Assembly (NCBI RefSeq): GCF_023898315.1
Contig: NC_064622.1
Span: 76,890,387 to 76,954,386 of the forward strand
DNA from: Schistocerca nitens
Lineage: Eukaryota; Arthropoda; Insecta; Orthoptera; Acrididae
DNA: 64,000 bases
Direction: 5' to 3'
Made by a program: the position numbers and the translations under genes. The notes under the pieces were generated by a model, which was not told where the DNA came from, did not search any database, and saw only the letters and a list, made by a program, of their open reading frames with translations. This document shows positions 54,730 to 64,000 of this stretch, piece by piece. Each line of letters begins with the position of its first letter. Position 1 is the stretch's first letter.

Positions 54730-54730
<1 letters not shown>

Positions 54731-54780
54731 AACACTAGTGCCACCAAAGATGACCAAAGTCAGAGCTATCGATAGTGAGA

Positions 54781-55662
54781 CTATGAATTCGCAGGTGAGG
54801 CAGCATTGACTCTGTTCCTCTGTTTTTTGACAAGGGAGAGAGCCGGATTCCAAACAGAGTTTAAACAGGAACCTCCATCCCTGTTAACGAGGTTGCTCGC
54901 TAATTTAATCTCAACTGCCTCCCTCATGACACTGTCCCAATAGCTGGACGTGCATGCCAATATCTTGGTGTTATTATATAACATGGGGTGACCAGTATCC
55001 AAGCAATGTTCGGCAATAGCAGATCTATTTGGCTGCTGTAATCGTGTGTGCCGTTTATGCTCAGTACATCTGTCCTCCACGGTCCTGATAGTTTGACCAA
55101 TATATGCCATGCCGCAGCTACAAGGAATACGATATACACCCGCCTTACGCAGTCCAAGATCATCCTTAACGGAACTCAAAAGTGCTCTAATTTTAGATGG
55201 AGGTCGGAAAACACATTTCACATCGTATTTCCGTAAAATACGACCGACCTTATTGGACGTGTTTCCTACGTAAGGCAAAAAGGCAGTAGACTTAGGTGTT
55301 GACTCAGAATTATCATCAATCACCCGATGTACAGTTGGTCGATAGCGCAACGCACGCTCAATCTGTCTATCACTATAACCATTTTGACGAAATGTAACTT
55401 CAAGATGGGACAGCTCAGCTGGCAAAGTCTCAGCGTCAGAAACGACATGTGCCCTGTGTACCAAGGTACGAAGTACCCCTTCACGCTGAGCCGAATGGTG
55501 ACAACTATTAGCTTGTAAGTACAAGTCGGTGTGAGTACGTTTCCTGTAGACTGCATGTCCCAATGATCCATCATCCTTCCTCCTAACCAAGTTACATTTC
55601 GTCAAAATGGTTATAGTGATAGACAGATTGAACGTGCGTTGCGCTATCGACCAACTGTACAT
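54781..55662 (-). pseudogene. Penelope-like GIY-YIG endonuclease fragment (open 293 codons)
   Basis: Minus-strand open frame. It reads RKRTHTDLYLQANSCHHSAQ (end of the reverse transcriptase region), FRQNGYSDRQIERALRYRPT, LRKAGVYRIPCSCGMAYIGQ (GIY-YIG core with CSCG), TVEDRCTEHKRHTRLQQPNR and YWDSVMREAVEIKLASNLVN. It ends VNAASPANS. The N-terminal reverse transcriptase is missing. The first ~40 codons read into the junction, so the annotated Met is not natural. The coding part has no stop. Confidence 0.87.
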
Positions 55663-56400
55663 CGGGTGATTGATGATAACTCTGAGTCAACACCTAAGTC
55701 TACTGCCTTTTTGCCTTACGTAGGAAACACGTCCAATAAGATCGGTCGTATTTTACGGAAATACGATGTGAAATGTGTTTTCCGACATCCATCTAAAATT
55801 AGAGCACTTTTGAGTTCCGTTAAGGATGATCTTGGACTGCGTAAGGCGGGTGTATATCGTATTCCTTGTAGCTGCGGCATGGCATATATTGGTCAAACTA
55901 TCAGGACCGTGGAGGACAGATGTACTGAGCATAAACGGCACACACGATTACAGCAGCCAAATAGATCTGCTATTGCCGAACATTGCTTGGATACTGGTCA
56001 CCCCATGTTATATAATAACACGGAGATATTGGCATGCACGTCCAGCTATTGGGACAGTGTCATTAGGGAGGCAGTTGAGATTAAATTGCCGGCCGCGGTG
56101 GTCTCGCGGTTCTAGGCGCGCAGTCCGGAACCGTGGGACTGCTACGGTCGCAGGTTCGAATCCTGCCTCGGGCATGGATGTGTGTGATGTTCTTAGGTTA
56201 GTTAGGTTTAAGTAGTTCTAAGTTCTAGGGGACTGATAACCACAGCAGTTGAGTCCCATAGTGCTCAGAGCCATTTGAACCATTTGAGATTAAATTAGCG
56301 AGCAACCTCGTTAACAGGGATGGAGGTTCCTGTTTAAACTCTGTTTGGAATCCGGCTCTCTCCCTTGTCAAAAAACAGAGGAACAGAGTCAATGCTGCCT
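55597..56400 (+). pseudogene. Penelope-like GIY-YIG fragment, right arm, split by a SINE
   Basis: Mirror copy of the left arm. It is open through IGQTIRTVEDRCTEHKRHTR and YWDSVIREAVEIKL and is then interrupted by the SINE at 56088. After the SINE the remaining LASNLVNRDGGSCLNSVWNP coding and the terminal repeat continue. It differs from the left arm by only a few substitutions. Confidence 0.87.
56088..56283 (+). mobile_element. tRNA-derived SINE (family A)
   Basis: Full-length SINE flanked by a perfect 13-bp duplication TTGAGATTAAATT (56075-56087 and 56284-56296). Confidence 0.97.
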
Positions 56401-56467
56401 CACCTGCGAATTCATAGTCTCACTATCGATAGCTCTGACTTTGGTCATCTTTGGTGGCACTAGTGTT

Positions 56468-56469
<2 letters not shown>

Positions 56470-56521
<52 letters not shown>
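56470..56521. repeat. (GT)n microsatellite, right arm
   Basis: Mirror of the left-arm (CA)n, about seven bases longer. Confidence 0.97.
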
Positions 56522-56524
<3 letters not shown>

Positions 56525-56849
56525 CTTTCCTGCTTCTGTCGGAGAACCGAGGTATTAAATTTGCATGTACGCCGCCTGTCCGTTGCAGTTTGCCTTGAAA
56601 ATGGCGGGGTGTTCTCCCGCCGAAATATCGGCGGTCGCTGAAAGTGTTACCTGGCTGAATTCCCGGAAGTTATTTGAAAATCTACATACAGAGGTGGCAC
56701 AAAAATATGGATCCACCACCAGAAATGCATGCTTCAACGTAAACGAAAATGGTAGCCAGGCCTGTAGGTTGTGCTGGCTCATTTGACCACTAACGCCGCC
56801 TCAATACACTGAAAATGTAATCGTGGTCAACGCTATGTTCTGCGTAGTT

Positions 56850-57930
56850 CTGAGTGCATTTTGTCGGAGCTGAGTTAATTGTCTCGTTGTCACGTTGTCT
56901 CAGCTCGTATGGTGTGTGCTGGCGCAACCAAGGTAGCCAAAGTGTTTGGTGCTTCCAGAGGCACCGTGTCGAAGATTTATACCGCACATGGAAAGCGGAA
57001 AAAAGTTATCCGAAAAGTCACAACGCGGACGAAAGTGCGTGATAAGTGATAGAGACAGATTGCCTTTGAAGAGGACTGTAATGAAAAATAAGGGGACGAC
57101 AGCTACAAAAGTCTCTGTAGAACTGAATGTCGCACTTACGAATCCTGTCAGTACCAAAACAGCACAAAGGGAGCTATATAAGCAAGGAATTGCAGGGGGT
57201 GTTGGAATTCCAAAACCAGACATCAGTGATGCAAATGGCCGTAACGTGGAAACGTGGTACCAAAGTCATAAAACGGAACTATGGAACAACAGGAGATTTG
57301 ATCATTTGATCGGATGAGTGTTGTACCACCGTATAAACCTACTATCTCACATTTTCGAATTTTTGCCCGAGTTTTCTTCTGGCGTACGCAGTCCCAAATT
57401 TACAACGCCGACTGCTTGCTCCCAAGAGTGGAGTATAACGGGAGTTCGGTAATGATTTGGTATTCCACGACCACTGCTTACTCTACAAGGTGGCATTGCT
57501 GCCAAGAACTATGTGAGCATTCTGGCTGATCATGACCATCCCGTTGTAAAATGTTTGTTCCCCAATGGGGATGCCCGGATCCAAGACGACAGGGCTACTG
57601 CTCATACAGCTCACATCGTCCAGGTCTAGTTTTGTGAACACGAGGGTGAACTAGCAGTCTCTCCTGGTTACCAGTCACCACGTCTCAGTCTTATTGAGCC
57701 CGTGGTCTACATTGGAGACAAGGGTGCTTGATCGCTATCCACCTCCATGATCATTATCTGAGCTTGCCACTATTTTGCAAGGAGAACGGTGGTATAAGGT
57801 TCCCCTGAAAAGCATAGAGTAATGTTTTGATCCATTCCGAGGCGACTGAAACCTGTTCTGAATGCCAACGGCATGGCGATGTGTTGGATTTTTAGTGTTT
57901 CCATATTTTTCCAGACCTGTACAGACTCCA
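56850..57930 (+). pseudogene. Old Tc1-like transposase relic
   Basis: Plus strand, no inverted ends found. It reads ATKVAKVFGASRGTVSKIYT near 56925 (helix-turn-helix), VISDRDRLPLKRTVMKNKGT near 57035, VSTKTAQRELYKQGIAGGVG near 57148 and PKPDISDANGRN. The catalytic half is badly decayed: VEYNGSSVMIWYSTTT near 57430, a second-Asp region near 57585 and SLIEPVVYIGDKG near 57690, where IEPLW is expected. The family is distinct from families A, D and E. Confidence 0.72.
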
Positions 57931-58137
57931 CAAGCCACCACATTCTGCGCGGCAACGGGTGCGTAATACGAGGAATATCCGGAAAGTAAGTTCCGATCCG
58001 TCAAGAAATGGAAACCACTGTGAAAATCTAATAAAGCTTTGCACATATGTGTTCGACAGTGTCTCTACTATGCCTGTCGGTGCCATCACTTATCTCTTTT
58101 GAGTTCTGAGCGCATCGTGAGCACAGAAAGATGCATA

Positions 58138-59559
58138 CACTCCTGGAAATGGAAAAAAGAACTCATTGACACCGGTGTGTCAGACCCACCATACTTGCTC
58201 CGGACACTGCGAGAAGGCTGTACAAGCAATGATCACACGCACGGTACAGCGGACACACCAGGAACCGCGGTGTTGGCCATCGAATGGCGCTAGCTGCGCA
58301 GCATTTGTGCACCGCCGCCGTCAGTGTCAGCCAGTTTGCCGTGGCATACGGAGCTCCATCGCAGTCTTTAACACTGGCAGCATGCCGCGACAGCGTGGAC
58401 GTGAACCGTATGTGCAGTTGACGGACTTTGAGCGAGGGCGTATAGTGGGCATGCGGCAGGCCGGGTGGACGTACCGCCGAATTGCTCAACACGTGGGACG
58501 TGAGGTCTCCACAGTACATCGATGTTGTCGCCAGTGGTCGGCGGAAGGTGCACGTGCCCGTCGACCTGGGACCGGACCGCAGCGACGCACGGATGCACGC
58601 CAAGACCGTAGGATCCTACGCAGTGCCGTAGGGGACCGCACCGCCACGTCCCAGCAAATTAGGGACACTGTTGCTCCTGGGGTATCGGCGAGGACCATTC
58701 GCAACCGTCTCCATGAAGCTGGGCTACGGTCCCGCACACCGTTAGGCCGTCTTCCGCTCACGCCCCAACATCGAGCAGGCCGCCTCCAGTGGTGTCGCGA
58801 CAGGCGTGAATGGAGGGACGAATGGAGACGTGTCGTCTTCAGCGATGAGAGTCGCTTCTGCCTTGGTGCCAATGATGGTCGTATGCGTGTTTGGCGCCGT
58901 GCAGGTGAGCGCCACCATCAGGACTGCATACGACCGAGGCACACAGGGCCAACACCCGGCATCATGGTGTGGGGAGCGATCTGCTACACTGGCCGTACAC
59001 CACTGGTGATCGTCGAGGGGACACTGAATAGTGCACGGTACATCCAAACCGTCATCGAACCCATCGTTCTACCATTCCTAGACCGGCAAGGGAACTTGCT
59101 GTTCCAACAGGACAATGCACGTCCGCATGTATCCCGTGCCACCCAACGTGCTCTAGAAGGTGCAAGTCAACTACCCTGGCCAGCAAGATCTCCGGATCTG
59201 TCCCCCATTGAGCATGTTTGGGACTGGATGAAGCGTCGTCTCACGCGGTCTGCACGTCCAGCACGAACGCTGGTCCAACTGAGGCGCCAGGTGGAAATGG
59301 CATGGCAAGCCGTTCCACAGGACTACATCCAGCATCTCTACGATCGTCTCCATGGGAGAATAGCAGCCTGCATTGCTGCGAAAGGTGGATATACACTGTA
59401 CTAGTGCCGACATTGTGCATGCTCTGTTGCCTGTGTCTATGTGCCTGTGGTTCTGTCAGTGTGATCATGTGATGTATCTGACACCAGGAATGTGTCAATA
59501 AAGTTTCCCCTTCCTGGGACAATGAATTCACGGTGTTCTTATTTCAATTTCCAGGAGTG
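58138..59559 (+). mobile_element. Complete Tc1-like transposon (family A)
   Basis: A 1422-bp element with TA on both sides (58136-58137 and 59560-59561) and inverted termini CACTCCTGGAAATGG / CAATTTCCAGGAGTG. It carries a single uninterrupted transposase gene. It is inserted within a mariner-like element. Truncated and deleted close relatives at 1439 and 51107 differ by few substitutions, so the family was recently active. Confidence 0.96.
58382..59404 (+). CDS. Intact Tc1-like transposase (340 aa)
   Basis: Cut-and-paste transposase acting on its own terminal repeats in the nucleus. I chose the ATG at 58382 (MPRQRGREPYVQLTDFERGR) because helix-turn-helix homology starts there; the open frame extends upstream to 58166 without family similarity. 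Residues 12-55 form the first helix-turn-helix and about 75-115 the second, joined by the basic linker RRPGTGPQRR at 60-69. The DDE catalytic residues are Asp155 (FSDESRF), Asp244 (QQDNARPH) and Glu277 (SPDLSPIEH). A canonical MVWGAI block lies at 195-200. The length matches typical Tc1 transposases. I count 32 residues between Asp244 and Glu277, two fewer than the usual 34. No stop or frameshift is present, so it could be functional. Confidence 0.93.
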   Translation: MPRQRGREPYVQLTDFERGRIVGMRQAGWTYRRIAQHVGREVSTVHRCCRQWSAEGARARRPGTGPQRRTDARQDRRILRSAVGDRTATSQQIRDTVAPGVSARTIRNRLHEAGLRSRTPLGRLPLTPQHRAGRLQWCRDRREWRDEWRRVVFSDESRFCLGANDGRMRVWRRAGERHHQDCIRPRHTGPTPGIMVWGAICYTGRTPLVIVEGTLNSARYIQTVIEPIVLPFLDRQGNLLFQQDNARPHVSRATQRALEGASQLPWPARSPDLSPIEHVWDWMKRRLTRSARPARTLVQLRRQVEMAWQAVPQDYIQHLYDRLHGRIAACIAAKGGYTLY

Positions 59560-60064
59560 TAGAAAATAGTGTCTCCCGCCAAGTATGAGGTCCTGGTGAG
59601 AGATTTCGCCTGATGTTATGCAGCCCACATTACGGAACTGTCATACGGTTCCTACTTTGTGACAATTCTCGGTCGCAATCTGCAGGGTCAATGAAAATGC
59701 TCCTGCACCGTTTTCGATGGGAAGTGTTTGATCACCCGCACTACAGCCCGTAATTGGCTCCCTCTGTGTTTCATTTCTGCTGACCTTAACTACTGGCTAT
59801 GAAGATAACATTTTCGCGCAGACAACGAGCTATAGATGAGCGTAGAGAATTGGCGGGAACCACAGGCGGCTGCCTTCTATAACGAGCGTATTGGAAAGTT
59901 GGTACAACGCTACGACAAATATCTAAGACGGAGTGGTGACTATGTAGAGGAGTGACTGGAAGCTGTAGATAACTGTTGCAGATAAAATATTTCTGACTTT
60001 CAAAGTGGTTTCCATTTTGCGATCAATCGGAACTCACTTTCTGTATATCCCTCGTACGACTACT

Positions 60065-60440
60065 AGCCATTTCCTTTCCTGTTCCAACTAGAGCGAAGGA
60101 AAACCGACTATCTATACCCCTCCGTACAAGCACTAATTTCTCTTACCTTCGTTGTCCTCAAGCCAAATATTAGTTGGCGGTAATAGAATCATTCTGCAGT
60201 GAGCCGCAAATTCCTCTTCTATAAATTTTCCCAACTGTGTTTCACGAAAGGAGCATCGTCCTCCAACCAAGGATTTACACTTGAGTTCTTACAGTATCTC
60301 CGTAACGTTTTGTGTTGATCGAACATGCCGGTAACATATCTAGCAACCCGCCTTTAAATTGCTTCGATGTCTTCCTTTAATCCGACCTAATGTGGATCCC
60401 ATGTACTCGAGCAGTAGGGGGAGTGTTATACCTACAGGAT
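60065..60440 (-). pseudogene. Old CR1-like LINE fragment
   Basis: Minus-strand C-terminal LINE remains. CATGTACTCGAGCAGTAG corresponds to the LEYCS block, CGATGTCTTCCTTTAATCCG to the EEIEKIQRR block, and TATCTCCGTAACG to VTEMI. Strongly diverged, without an open frame or a clear tail. Confidence 0.6.
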
Positions 60441-60569
60441 GCGTAACTAGGAATCAATGACGCTTTTTGGTCGGTACTTTCGTCTAGTTATGATATTAGA
60501 ATCACATGAAGGAACGTGGCACTAGGGATTGTCAGGAGGACTTGGGACCTCAAGGAACAGAATAGTTAA

Positions 60570-60695
60570 AACTCCCTGTGTGCCAGACCGAGTCTCGAAC
60601 TCGTGGGCTAGTGCTCTACCGACTGAGCTTCCCAAGCACGAATCACAACCCCTCCTAACAGCTTTAATTCCACCAGTTCGAAACATTCATCGAAG
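60570..60695 (-). mobile_element. tRNA-derived SINE (family B), degenerate fragment
   Basis: Reads CCAGACCGAGTCTCGAACTC then GTGCTCTACCGACTGAGCTT and CCCAAGCACGAATCAC, the minus-strand tRNA head with a short internal deletion. The 3' body is lost. Confidence 0.75.
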
Positions 60696-60749
60696 CAGCA
60701 ACGACTGAATTAAAAGTACAGGGGCGTCGGTGAAATTCACTATAAAAGG

Positions 60750-61730
60750 ATTTCAGTGATAAGATTCGCTAGCGACATTTCTATCCTCAATGAAATTTGG
60801 AAACAACTACAGGGCATGTTGACTGGAGTGAATTATCTAATGATGACAGACACGAAAGTAATGAGAACTAGTAGAAGTGAGAATAGCGAGAAGCTTTACG
60901 TTAAATTTGGGGACCACGAAGTAGACAAAATTAAGTAATTCTGCTACCTTCGAAGCAAAATAATCCGTGGTGGACGAAGCAAGGAAGAAACAAGAAGGAA
61001 ACTAGAGGAGGCAAAGAGGGCATTCCTGCCCAAGATAAGTCTGCTGGTCTCATAAATAACAATGTTAGGAAGAAATTTCTGAGGACGTGATTTTGGAATC
61101 CATACCACGTTGTACTGAAGGAAGAAATTGAAGCAATACAGAGATGCACTGCAAGATTTGTTACCGTTATGTTCGAACAACATGTAAGTGTTACGGAGAT
61201 GCTTCGGGAGCTTAAATGGGAATCCTTGGAGGATAGGCGACGTTCTTTTCAGGAAACTATTGAGAAAATTTAGAGAACTGGCATTTGAAGCCGACTGCCA
61301 AACTATTCTACTGCCACCAGCATACATTGCCCATAAGGACCACGAAGATACGAAAAATTGGGGCTCATACGGAGGCATATAGACAGTTGTATTTTGCCCT
61401 GCTCTATTTGTGAGTGGAACAGGAGAGGAAATAACTGGAAGTGGTACAGAGTACCCTCCGCCATGCCCCGTACGGTGGCTTGCTGAGTATCTGTGTAGAT
61501 GTAGATGTAGATGGAGCAAAGTGTTGTATGAAAGCGAATCGTGGATTGTGGGTAAACCGGAAGAGAACTGAAGTGTTTCAGATATGGTTCCACAGAAGGA
61601 TGTTGAAAATTAGATAGACTGGTAAGACAAGAAATGCGAACCTTCGGCGCAGAATCGGCGAGGAGAGGAACATGTAGAGACTACTTAAAAGAAGAAGGGA
61701 CGGTATGAAAGAATATGTGTTAAGAAATCA
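60750..61730 (+). pseudogene. RTE-like LINE relic split by a CR1-like LINE
   Basis: The left piece (60750-61080) reads IRFASDISILNEI (RFADDI with the second Asp changed to Ser), then FGDHEVDKIK, a stop, FCYLRSKII (YLGS.I), and KEETRRKLEEAKRAFL. The right piece (61514-61730) continues with SKVLYESESWIVGKPEEN, corresponding to LLYGSETWTL in intact relatives, and then the NIRRIGEERN-type end. The CR1-like LINE tail at 61081-61513 lies between the two pieces. Confidence 0.7.
61081..61513 (+). pseudogene. CR1-like LINE 3' fragment
   Basis: Plus strand. It reads KEEIEAIQRCTARFVTVMFE near 61120, VTEMLRELKWESLEDRRRS and LPPAYIAHKDHEDTKNW, with one shift near 61240. The 3' end GTGTAGATGTAGATGTAGAT at 61493-61512 is the natural tail. 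It is inserted in an RTE-like relic. Confidence 0.82.
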
Positions 61731-61747
61731 AAGTATATCTCCCACCG

Positions 61748-61783
61748 TAGTGCCTAGAACCGCTAGGCCACCTCGGCCGGCGG
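61748..61783 (-). mobile_element. tRNA-derived SINE (family A), short 5' fragment
   Basis: Only the A-box end is present (minus strand reads CCGGCCGAGGTGGCCTAGCG). Confidence 0.8.
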
Positions 61784-61967
61784 AGGATTACGTTTAGAAC
61801 AGTTCGACTACAGGTAGGATGACCAGAGGTTGACCAGATGACATGTGTTTACTGCTCGAAAGTCCGGTGCTATTTTCTTTGCGCCCACTGTGAATGGGCT
61901 ACGTGTGTGATGCGGTGAACGGTCTCGTAAATGCGACTTGTTAGGACATCCTGTCGCCGGCGACCAG

Positions 61968-62240
61968 ATCAGATGGTGTCGCGTCTCCCACACTCGGAAG
62001 GGAAACGAGTTTTTACCAGCGCAGTATCGCTGTATGTGTCCAAACAAAGTCTGCAATTAGGCTTTTCCAAGGGCAGTCTCATCAGCGGCTGTCGCGTGCT
62101 GGGCACCGGAAGACGGTCATGGTTGACGGTCTCGCCACAGGCAGTGGTAAAAAGCATTTAGCAGCGTGACGTAGCCGTTCTGATTCCAAGATGTCACTTC
62201 TACCAAATGGCCATTTTCGCACGATAAAAACGTCTTGGCG
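61968..62240 (+). repeat. Unnamed dispersed repeat, copy 2
   Basis: Partner of 53805-54070 in direct orientation: TCCCACACTCGGAAGGGAAA, CGAGTTTTTACCAGCGCAGT, CTGCAATTAGGC, CAGTCTCATCAGCGGCT, AAGATGTCACTTCTACCAAA. About 8 kb away. Confidence 0.75.
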
Positions 62241-62479
62241 GAATCGCAATGAGAAGAATCAGAAGTGGAAAAAAAAGGAAAATTGTAAGAAATATATACA
62301 CCAGTGAAAACATTAACAAAAAGATAAGTAAGGGAAATAATGAAATAAGAAAGGTTAAACAAACATGGGAAGGAGACTATGTACAGAAGAGAAGAAGCAA
62401 GTTTGGACGAATTACAAGCAGGAACTACATAGTGCACAGGTGGTTAACACCAAACTCGTTTTGGAAGATATAGGGAGCA
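62241..62479. other. Unassigned AT-rich spacer
   Basis: No feature was recognised. Confidence 0.3.
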
Positions 62480-63490
62480 AAATGAAGGACACCGTTTCGC
62501 TAAGATGTTGAAATGGGTGTTAGAGAAAGCAACTCAGGAGCTCCAGGAAAAGAGTGCATTGGGCTATGACAGAATATCGTCTGAGGCACCTAGGTTCAAA
62601 GTCAATAGTCAGATTGACGGAGGTAGTAAACAGAATCTATGACGCAGGAATTTTTCCTCAAGATCTACTTACGACCATTCTAAAATCTTTACCTACAGAG
62701 TGCAACGCATAATAATGCAAAGACTATAGGACAATTAATTTTTATCTGTCATGTTAGAAGGTTTCTAAAGCGAGTTACACAAAAAGGAATGAAAAAAATG
62801 AGGGAAATACTGGAGGAGATCATTTCGGACTAACCAAGAGTATAGAGACAAGAGATGCTACAGGCTGTCTGAGGATGACTGGATAAAGAATTATAGAAAT
62901 AAATAAACACAAGTATATTTTTTCTATCGACTACACTAAGGCATTCGATAAAGTCAACTGGAGTATATTTCTGAGAGTCTTAAGAGGTGTTGGTATAAAC
63001 TGAAAAGATAAATGGTTAATAAAAGAGATGTACACAAACTAGAAAGTGTCATAGTAGGGAATGAGGAGACTGAAGAGGTGAGGACTGGAAGGGGTGAAAC
63101 GCAACGCTACTCACGGCTACCGAAGCTGCTCAAAATATATGGAGAAGAACTGACAGGTAAGACGACAGAGGACGCAAGAGGCATTGTAACTGGAGGCGCG
63201 GATAATCAAGCAGTGCTGACGGAATTAAAAGAGAGGCTACAGCAGAAGTTTAAGAGTATTGCAAGAAGGGGCGAGGAATATGGAATGAAGATAAAACAGG
63301 AAAGAAAAAAGTGGTGAGAAAAAGCAAGAAACGAGGCACCAGTTAAAGTATTATCGGATAGAGGAAAAGTAGAACAAGTAAAATTCTGTCTGTACTTGGG
63401 AAGATTAGTGAGATTTAACGGAAGCTGTACAGAAGGCGTAAGGAGGAGGATACCTGTGGGGAAGAGAGCGTTTGTGACAGTGGTTTCTAA
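62480..63490 (+). pseudogene. RTE-like LINE relic with altered catalytic motif
   Basis: Plus-strand remains. Order of landmarks: a KSALGYD..SSEA-type block near 62550, VNRIYDAGIFPQDLL near 62630, HVRRFLKRVTQKGM near 62750, IDYTKAFDKVNWSIFLRVLR near 62930-62985, then 63012-63317 open with SVIVGNEETEEVRTGRGETQ, GGADNQAVLTELKERLQQKF and RRGEEYGMKIKQERKKW. It ends with FNGSCTEGVRRRIPVGKRAF near 63420-63470. The catalytic box is ADNQ where relatives of this type have ADDQ. Stops occur in the first half. Confidence 0.75.
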
Positions 63491-64000
63491 CTAAGTGTAC
63501 AGTTAGTTAGTTACCTCTTCTGTTGCCATCATTAACGTTAGCACAGCTCAACTTCAGAAAGAAACAGAATTTTTTGAAATCATTTATTTCTTAAGAAGAT
63601 AAGTTTTTGTAGGTGTTTTATTAAGCTACGAACTAATGAGTGAACGAGACAATTGTACTGCTTACTCCTAACAATCATTTTTCTGTTGTTCATTACAAAG
63701 TAATTCCCAGGGTATTTAGAGTGTTACGTACAATTCCCTCTCAGAAAAGAAAGCTAACTACCCACATTGCTGGAAAACGTGCTTCCTCTCCGACATTCCC
63801 CTTCCCAGTACCGCTCACTCACTCATACCCTACACTCCCATTTAAAAATCGACCAAGTTAAAATGTGTGTACTATAGTTACTGTTTGTAAATCACATGCT
63901 TGCTGCACACCTTGAACTGACAGAAATTGGAATACTTGTCTGACCATTGCCATTAACAATATGATAATAGTGATAAGACTGTGTAGACGCTATGGAAATC
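63491..64000. other. Stretch without a recognisable gene
   Basis: AT-rich, nothing recognised before the window ends. Confidence 0.35.

Larger units (their letters stand above)
54503..56681. mobile_element. Penelope-like palindrome (inverted dimer inserted as one unit)
   Basis: A left minus-strand Penelope-like copy (to about 55589) and a right plus-strand copy (55590-56681) form an inverted repeat. The arms are 54532-55402 and 55590-56677 with a 187-bp spacer. Near-identical 11-bp flanks (CCACATACAGA at 54492-54502 and CTACATACAGA at 56682-56692) suggest one integration. Both arms contain a mirrored CA/GT microsatellite. Only the right arm contains a SINE, so that insertion came later. Confidence 0.88.
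57969..60054 (+). mobile_element. Internally deleted mariner-like element carrying a Tc1
   Basis: Sister of the element at 22091. Ends are CGAGGAATATCCGGAAAGTA and CTTTCTGTATATCCCTCG with TA at 57967-57968 and 60055-60056. Without the nested 1422-bp Tc1 and its TA it is about 662 bp, matching the sister's 649 bp. A mariner C-terminal remnant is readable after the insert (HPHYSP... near 59735, ELAGTTGGC near 59850). Confidence 0.88.

Noticed and set aside
58163..58872. Minus-strand frames of 128-146 codons
   Set aside because: They are antisense shadows of the intact transposase at 58382-59404.

Overview
This window looks like intergenic or intronic DNA from a large insect genome, most likely a grasshopper of the Schistocerca/locust type. 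The basis is indirect. The dominant dispersed repeat is a tRNA-headed SINE (A box 'GTGGCCGAGCGG', B box 'GGTTCGAATCC', 3' end 'AGAGCCATTTGAACCATTT') that I recognise as typical of Schistocerca. It occurs beside Penelope-like elements, CR1-like LINEs ending in (TGTAGA)n, RTE-like LINEs, and many Tc1, mariner and long-terminal-inverted-repeat DNA transposons. I found no convincing host protein-coding exon, rRNA gene or functional tRNA gene. Nearly everything that reads as protein is transposase, reverse transcriptase or endonuclease, and almost all of it is broken.

Layout. 0-13 kb: a dead mariner, a truncated Tc1, a gag-like fragment, a CpG-rich block (4.2-5.1 kb), a degenerate RTE-like LINE, a decayed Tc1, and two CR1-like LINEs, one carrying an 796-bp foldback element and a SINE. 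13-24 kb: a mariner-type element with ~140-bp terminal inverted repeats, a tandem/inverted cluster of a second SINE family, a Penelope-like fragment, a 5S-rRNA-headed SINE split by a LINE, a mariner MITE and a Tc1 relic with two SINEs. 24-30 kb: low-complexity pyrimidine tracts and LINE remains. 30.5-36.2 kb: a Penelope-like element with inverted terminal repeats, containing two SINEs and a 3.3-kb Jockey-like LINE. 37-46 kb: an RTE-like LINE with an internal 101-bp triplication, a CpG-rich block, a Tc1 carrying a solo LTR and a head-to-head Penelope dimer, and another Tc1 split by a LINE. 46-54 kb: a mariner-type end, a second SINE cluster, a second solo LTR, and an internally deleted Tc1. 54.5-56.7 kb: a nearly perfect Penelope palindrome. 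57-61 kb: a mariner carrying an apparently intact Tc1-like transposon. 60-64 kb: RTE-like LINE relics.

The history is one of layered insertion. Many target-site duplications (TSDs) can be read directly, so the relative order of insertions can be worked out. The most striking features are the complete Tc1-like element with an intact 340-codon transposase at 58138-59559, the three Penelope insertions that are flanked as inverted units by 11-15 bp duplications, the hammerhead-ribozyme-like motif shared by the Penelope ends, and CpG-rich blocks studded with ATTA/TAAT cores, which are the best candidates for host regulatory DNA. All family names rest on motif recognition by eye, not on database searches.
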